From the NCBI RefSeq assembly GCF_015207395.1, contig NZ_JADEWX010000034.1, forward strand, positions 1-46,315: DNA of 46,315 nucleotides, written 5' to 3'. Under the pieces are notes generated by a model. It had not been told where the DNA came from. It made no database searches and saw only the letters and a list, made by a program, of their open reading frames with translations. The stretch's first letter is position 1. The number at the start of each line of letters is the position of its first letter. The DNA comes from Nodosilinea sp. LEGE 07088. Its GTDB lineage: Bacteria; Cyanobacteriota; Cyanobacteriia; Phormidesmidales; Phormidesmidaceae. The translations under genes and the position numbers were made by a program. Of the stretch, positions 42,410 to 46,315 are shown piece by piece.

Positions 42410-42434
42410 AAGTCGTTCAAAAAGATTATCAAAA

Positions 42435-43721
42435 ATGCGAATATTTCAACGATTGGAATATGGCTTTACGGTCTTTGCACTATTTTTGTACACGTCCTCA
42501 ATTCTTGCGCTGGTGCTTTCGAGAGGCGCGGTTACGCAAGGTGAGACCGTTAATTTTAACTCCAGCTTAATTTTGCTAATCTTTTCACTGACTTATTTAG
42601 TGATAGGGATATTGGTAATATGTCGATGGAAAAAATTTCTGAGATCGTTACGAGGAGAATTTGTAATTTTACCCATACTGGCTTTTGCAGGACTATCGTA
42701 CTTTTGGTCTGACGCCCCGGATGTAACTCTGAGACGCTTGGTAGCTATAACTGGCACTAGTTTATTTGGACTGTACTTAGGATCGCGCTACAGCATTCGC
42801 CAACAGCTACATTTATTGGCTTGTTCTTTTGGGTTAATTGTGCTAATCAGCTTGGCTTTCGTGATAGCGTTGCCAAGCTATGGAATCTCTTCGGGATTGC
42901 ATGAAGGTGCATGGCGCGGGGTATTTATTCATAAGAATGGCCTTGGTATCAGCATGGTGACTAGCGCTACTGTTTTTGGTTTGCTTGCAGTAGGAGAAAA
43001 AGAGCGCCGCTGGCTGTATTGGATGGCTTTTTTTACTTCAGTTGCATTGATGTTAATGGCGCAATCAGGCACCGCCATTGTAACGTTATCCGTCGTCCTA
43101 CTGGCCTTACCTGTGTACAGAATTTTTACTCTAAAAGGCTCACTAAAAATCACTTGGAGTCTACTGGCCATGCTCACAGTACTAACAATACCGATTGGAT
43201 TAGTGTGGGCTAACCCAGAACAGTTTCTAGCCTTGATAGGCGAGGATGCAACCCTAACAGGACGGACAACTATTTGGGCCATCGTGATTGATACGATTAG
43301 TCAAAGACCAATTTTAGGCTATGGTTACGAAGCATTTTGGCGTGGATTGTCTGGCCCATCAGCAGTGTTATATTACGTAGATCAGATTACAGCTGCTCAT
43401 TCTCATAATGGTATTCTTGAGCTGTGGACGGGCTTAGGTTTTGCTGGGGTAGTAATTTTTGTCTCCGGCCTATGGTTAAATTTTTTGAGAGCGATAACCT
43501 ATCTTCACTCAGATACCTCAGCTGAAAGCTACTGGCCTGCTGCATATTTAACGACTATGGTCTTAGTCAATATAGCAGAGTCAAATATTCTGCAGTACAA
43601 CGAGCTTAAATGGGTGCTCTACGCTGCTGTTTCGATATCGCTGGCCAAATGGATTACAGCCCGTAAAGATATGGCTAGGGGACATATCACGGATGCGGGC
43701 AGTACAGTAAATCCAATATAG
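42435..43721 (+). CDS. Wzy/O-antigen ligase-type polymerase
   Basis: ATG at 42435 preferred (the frame opens at a GTG at 42360). 428 residues with about 11-12 membrane helices. The Wzy_C-type segment includes RGVFIHKNGLGISMVTSAT, then a large loop with ILGYGYEAFWRG, and HSHNGILELWTGLG (about residue 325), typical of the O-antigen ligase/polymerase family. It polymerises lipid-linked repeats on the periplasmic side. Last gene of the rightward operon. Confidence 0.9.
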   Translation: MRIFQRLEYGFTVFALFLYTSSILALVLSRGAVTQGETVNFNSSLILLIFSLTYLVIGILVICRWKKFLRSLRGEFVILPILAFAGLSYFWSDAPDVTLRRLVAITGTSLFGLYLGSRYSIRQQLHLLACSFGLIVLISLAFVIALPSYGISSGLHEGAWRGVFIHKNGLGISMVTSATVFGLLAVGEKERRWLYWMAFFTSVALMLMAQSGTAIVTLSVVLLALPVYRIFTLKGSLKITWSLLAMLTVLTIPIGLVWANPEQFLALIGEDATLTGRTTIWAIVIDTISQRPILGYGYEAFWRGLSGPSAVLYYVDQITAAHSHNGILELWTGLGFAGVVIFVSGLWLNFLRAITYLHSDTSAESYWPAAYLTTMVLVNIAESNILQYNELKWVLYAAVSISLAKWITARKDMARGHITDAGSTVNPI

Positions 43722-44044
43722 CGGTTCTCATGCGGATAAGGTCAAACGAAGCAATTGGGCCTCGCAAACTCAGTGCATTGACTGCTGTCCTTTCAGCACA
43801 CAGGCATACAATCGAAAACCCCATCATTATCCGCCTCGACTAATGCCTTTACAAGTTGGAGTTGTTCCTCAATTACAAGAAACGCAATAATGTAGAGTCA
43901 TCCTGAATTTCCTCTACTTTGATCGTACCTCGTCGGTCTAGGAAACGCTATAATTGCTTAGCAGAATGACCACCATAAATATAGGATTAACTGACTTAAA
44001 GCGGATAGATCCCTGACAACGCAGTAGTCAGCAGCATATATTAT
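43722..44044. other. gap between convergent polymerase and sulfotransferase genes
   Basis: 323 bp. A short leftward frame (DRRGTIKVEEIQDDSTLLRF, near 43880-43950) looks coding-like but is interrupted by stops, so a decayed gene is possible. Nothing else recognised. Confidence 0.4.
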
Positions 44045-44965
44045 TTAGCACTGGTCAAGCAATAGTGTCATCCGAACCGGTTCCTCGCTAATAGTTCTCC
44101 CGAAATGTCGATTTAGCCATTGAGTACAATAGCCACCAAAAACATCGGAAAGCTCCTCCATTAAGATACTATACTTAGAGCACAAGTGGTCTTTGACTTC
44201 CTTTGGAATCTCAAGATCTGGAGAGGAATTTGTGACTGCACTGATCTGACAATATTCAGAAATCTTGTTTACATCACCTCCAAGAAAGGTAACTATTTCC
44301 TGGAGAGTAGCTAGAGGATGTTCGGTAATTGCATCCAAAAAACTAACCATAATTTTACCAGACTGAGAATATTTCTTATAGCGCTCTAAAGTCTCCAAGT
44401 AATTTAGACGCTGAACTATTTTTGGACTATCTAAGTAATTAATAATACTTTCAATATCTGGTAATGTCCGCCCCTCACGTAAATAACTTTTGCGATAGCT
44501 TGACCAGGTTCTTTCAATTGGGTCTCGCATCAAAAAAACGGTCTTTAGACTTGGGAATAAGCTATATATTCTGGCGATATCAACATCCTTCAAGAGCATA
44601 TACGCCGGAGTAATTTCTCCTCGAATTCCATTCATGCTATCAAATAGAGAGAGATACCATTGATCATCATATTTTTTGGGAAAGTAGTACTTTAGCATCC
44701 AAGCAAGTTCTGCTGCATCTCTATTTCTTAGGGAACGTAGACATGAAGTCCTAACGCCGCTCCGCCAACTAGATTGTTTTATCCTAGCTGCCAAACCATC
44801 GCTCGCCAACTTATTTGGCGAAGGATAATCCGTACTCCGGTCAAAGTAATGAAGCTCTTTGGTTCTTGGTAGCTGAAAGTCTGGATGCTCTGCGAGTCTT
44901 TCATGAAGCCAAGATGTACCAGATCGTGGCGCTCCTATGCCAAGAAAATGGATTTCGTCAACCAT
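44045..44965 (-). CDS. sulfotransferase
   Basis: ATG at 44965, with GAGG just upstream, is preferred over TTG at 44977. 306 residues: GIGAPRSGTSWLHERLAEHP (5'-phosphosulfate loop, residues 9-28) and FLMRDPIERTWSSYRKSYLR (3'-phosphate-binding motif, about 145-165). Uses PAPS to sulfate a carbohydrate or other acceptor. Convergent with the polymerase gene at the end of the locus, it suggests a sulfated exopolysaccharide. Confidence 0.9.
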   Translation of the reverse strand: MVDEIHFLGIGAPRSGTSWLHERLAEHPDFQLPRTKELHYFDRSTDYPSPNKLASDGLAARIKQSSWRSGVRTSCLRSLRNRDAAELAWMLKYYFPKKYDDQWYLSLFDSMNGIRGEITPAYMLLKDVDIARIYSLFPSLKTVFLMRDPIERTWSSYRKSYLREGRTLPDIESIINYLDSPKIVQRLNYLETLERYKKYSQSGKIMVSFLDAITEHPLATLQEIVTFLGGDVNKISEYCQISAVTNSSPDLEIPKEVKDHLCSKYSILMEELSDVFGGYCTQWLNRHFGRTISEEPVRMTLLLDQC

Positions 44966-45299
44966 GTATTTCCTCAACTCCTGATATTCATGCGTACTAA
45001 GATGTCCAACTTAAAGAGGGTGCAAGTTTTGCTAAATAATGGCTTGGCTTGCCGAGACCTCCCCAACAATCTAGTAAGTAATACCTAAATGTCAAGGTGA
45101 TATTACAGAAAGTTGGTAGATAGGTAGGTAATCCCTGTCTAGGGTAGCAATCGTATAATGAGTTACATTTAGGGGCGCTAGCATTACGGTAAGGGGAAAA
45201 ATCACCCCGAGGTCAGCGTTAGGCCACCGCCCCCTGCGAGGCCCGAAAGCTTTATCCAGCAGAAGGTTGCTGCGCTGTCCATGGGGTAATTCCCCTGCC
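44966..45299. other. gap upstream of sulfotransferase, no gene seen
   Basis: About 330 bp containing the sulfotransferase promoter region and probably further decayed IS66-like sequence towards its right end. No coding frame supported. Confidence 0.4.
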
Positions 45300-45464
45300 T
45301 GCCAAGCCTGTGGGGCCAGCTTATCGGGCTAAGATAGTCATCCCCACCGCTATCAAGTGATAGACCTGCCAACCGTCGAGCCCGACGTGGTTGAGTATCG
45401 ATTGCATAGTCTGAGGTGCCCGTGCTGCGACACGGTTGTCAAACCTATGCCGCGACTCGGTTGA
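45300..45464 (+). pseudogene. IS66-type transposase remnant
   Basis: Reads CQACGASLSG, a stop (45330), then DSHPHRYQVIDLPTVEPDVV followed by EYRLHSLRCPCCDTVV and a second stop at 45462. This is the zinc-binding segment typical of IS66 TnpC, lacking the rest of the protein. A decayed insertion at the edge of the polysaccharide locus. Confidence 0.7.
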
Positions 45465-45632
45465 ACCGGCCTACGCCTTCCCATGCAGGGTGCTATTGCT
45501 ACGGCAAGACACCGATGCAAACCTGGAGTGATAGCTTGCATCTGGCGAAAGCAAAACAGCTTGACCACTATGTGGAAGCGTAAAGATAAAAACCAAACAT
45601 GAGCTGATGCTCTTATACATGTCTGATATGCC

Positions 45633-46208
45633 TCAACTGTCAGATAACGTTTGATTTATCATATTTGGCGCCAACTCCTGCTGCACAGCAAGGCCAATAT
45701 TGAGCGCTTCCTGCAAAAACTGCCGATACTCGCTGGCCTGGTGGTTGACCTGGAGTGCTTGCAGCGTCGCTAAGTTAGTCTCGATCGTATTGAACAGCTC
45801 CTGCTGTCGCTTTATTAGCGCCTGGTGGCGGCGCAGTATTTTTTCGGTCATCAGAGCTGAAACCAGACTGTCACGGGTGGCCTGGAGGGCAACTAGTATC
45901 TCACCAGGCTGGGAACCCTTGGCAGCGGTAATCTGCGCTGCATCTAGTTCTGCCATCACCTGTAAAGCCTGGATGATGTCGTTGTGGCGATCGCACTCAT
46001 CGAGCAATCGGGCCAGGGTAATGAAGGTCTTCGCCCGACGCCATTGGTAGATATGCCAAGCGATGGCACCTAGCGCGATCGCCCCCGCAGTCGCCAACAG
46101 CAACATCCCATACTGGTTAAACCCTGCCCGGTTGCGCACCAACACCAGGCCAATAAGTAGGCAGTTGAGATTAAATGTAAGATAGCAGGGTAGCCAGAGT
46201 GCCCTCAA
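45633..46208 (-). CDS. membrane protein with helical tail, about 191 aa, 5' end uncertain
   Basis: Two membrane helices (about residues 8-24 and 32-51), then a long amphipathic helical region with Gln-rich coiled coil (RRHQALIKRQQELFNTIETN). The apparent start is a TTG directly against the IS630-type start codon (46209). Since an IS630 end normally lies some tens of bp before its transposase start, the true 5' end of this gene may have been replaced by the insertion. Family not recognised. Confidence 0.6.
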   Translation of the reverse strand: MRALWLPCYLTFNLNCLLIGLVLVRNRAGFNQYGMLLLATAGAIALGAIAWHIYQWRRAKTFITLARLLDECDRHNDIIQALQVMAELDAAQITAAKGSQPGEILVALQATRDSLVSALMTEKILRRHQALIKRQQELFNTIETNLATLQALQVNHQASEYRQFLQEALNIGLAVQQELAPNMINQTLSDS

Positions 46209-46315
46209 ATGCCCGCCCCATTACGCATCATTTTGACCGAGGAAGAAGACCGCACGTTAAGTGAACTTCGGGAGGCTCAGACAGTTCCCTATCGGACGCG
46301 TGACCGAGCGCATAT
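46209..46315 (+). CDS. IS630-type transposase, N-terminus only
   Basis: The ATG at 46209 opens a frame (MPAPLRIILTEEEDRTLSEL, continuing through RTRDRAH) that matches the N-terminal helix-turn-helix start of cyanobacterial IS630 transposases and runs off the window. The catalytic domain lies outside. Confidence 0.75.
   Translation, partial: MPAPLRIILTEEEDRTLSELREAQTVPYRTRDRAH

Overview
The window looks like a chromosomal piece of a filamentous, Leptolyngbya- or Nodosilinea-like cyanobacterium. The evidence is the dense GCGATCGC (HIP1) octamers and cyanobacterial housekeeping genes: Ycf46-type AAA ATPase, class II fructose-bisphosphate aldolase, hemB, clpS, a Trm1-type tRNA methyltransferase and a ubiquitous cyanobacterial HNH endonuclease. 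No rRNA or CRISPR array was seen. All calls come from reading the sequence; no database search was run.

1-9,540 is accessory DNA: tightly packed, mostly unrecognised genes laid out like a small phage or integrative element. A rightward cassette (1-4,021) includes a 41-residue very basic protein, a 54-residue one-helix membrane protein and a helix-plus-coiled-coil protein. A leftward three-gene control-like operon (5,367-3,981), a proline-rich protein gene, and a ribbon-helix-helix regulator with its own operators and a canonical -1 slippery heptamer follow. Next come three overlapping genes whose last stop codon lies inside a complete hammerhead ribozyme (7,892-7,953). The block ends with an IS110-type DEDD transposase in a 1.5-kb element.

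9,850-17,480 is a leftward tRNA stress island. A promoter with a TACA-N2-TGTA-type dyad in its spacer (16,059-16,087) reads into 28 tRNA or tRNA-like genes (15,976-13,108). These are followed by a 240-residue unknown protein, a frame-broken SEC-C gene, a DIP1984-family protein, a degenerate tRNA-Cys and the RNA ligase gene rtcB. The array carries anticodons for 19 amino acids (none recognised for Gly). Eight of the tRNAs have 24-48 nt palindromic repeats inserted inside the T-loop, mostly between positions 55 and 56. A second promoter of the same design (17,451-17,479) precedes a terminator, an HNH endonuclease gene and a 128-residue gene. The layout matches the long horizontally moving tRNA arrays known from cyanobacteria. 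The T-loop insertions, the shared operators and the neighbouring hammerhead ribozyme plus RNA ligase are the unusual parts.

17,612-28,480 is ordinary chromosome: ycf46, a DUF1361 membrane protein, an S10-type peptidase, a TerB-like protein, a DUF421 protein, trm1-DUF2103, clpS, hemB, a normal tRNA-Lys(UUU) and fba.

28,744-44,965 is an exopolysaccharide locus of Wzx/Wzy type: export proteins Wza and Wzz-like, two GT4 and two GT2 glycosyltransferases, flippase, polymerase, sulfotransferase, a purple-acid-phosphatase-like protein and an alkaline-phosphatase-superfamily protein. 45,300-46,315 holds an IS66 remnant, a membrane protein gene and the start of an IS630-type transposase.
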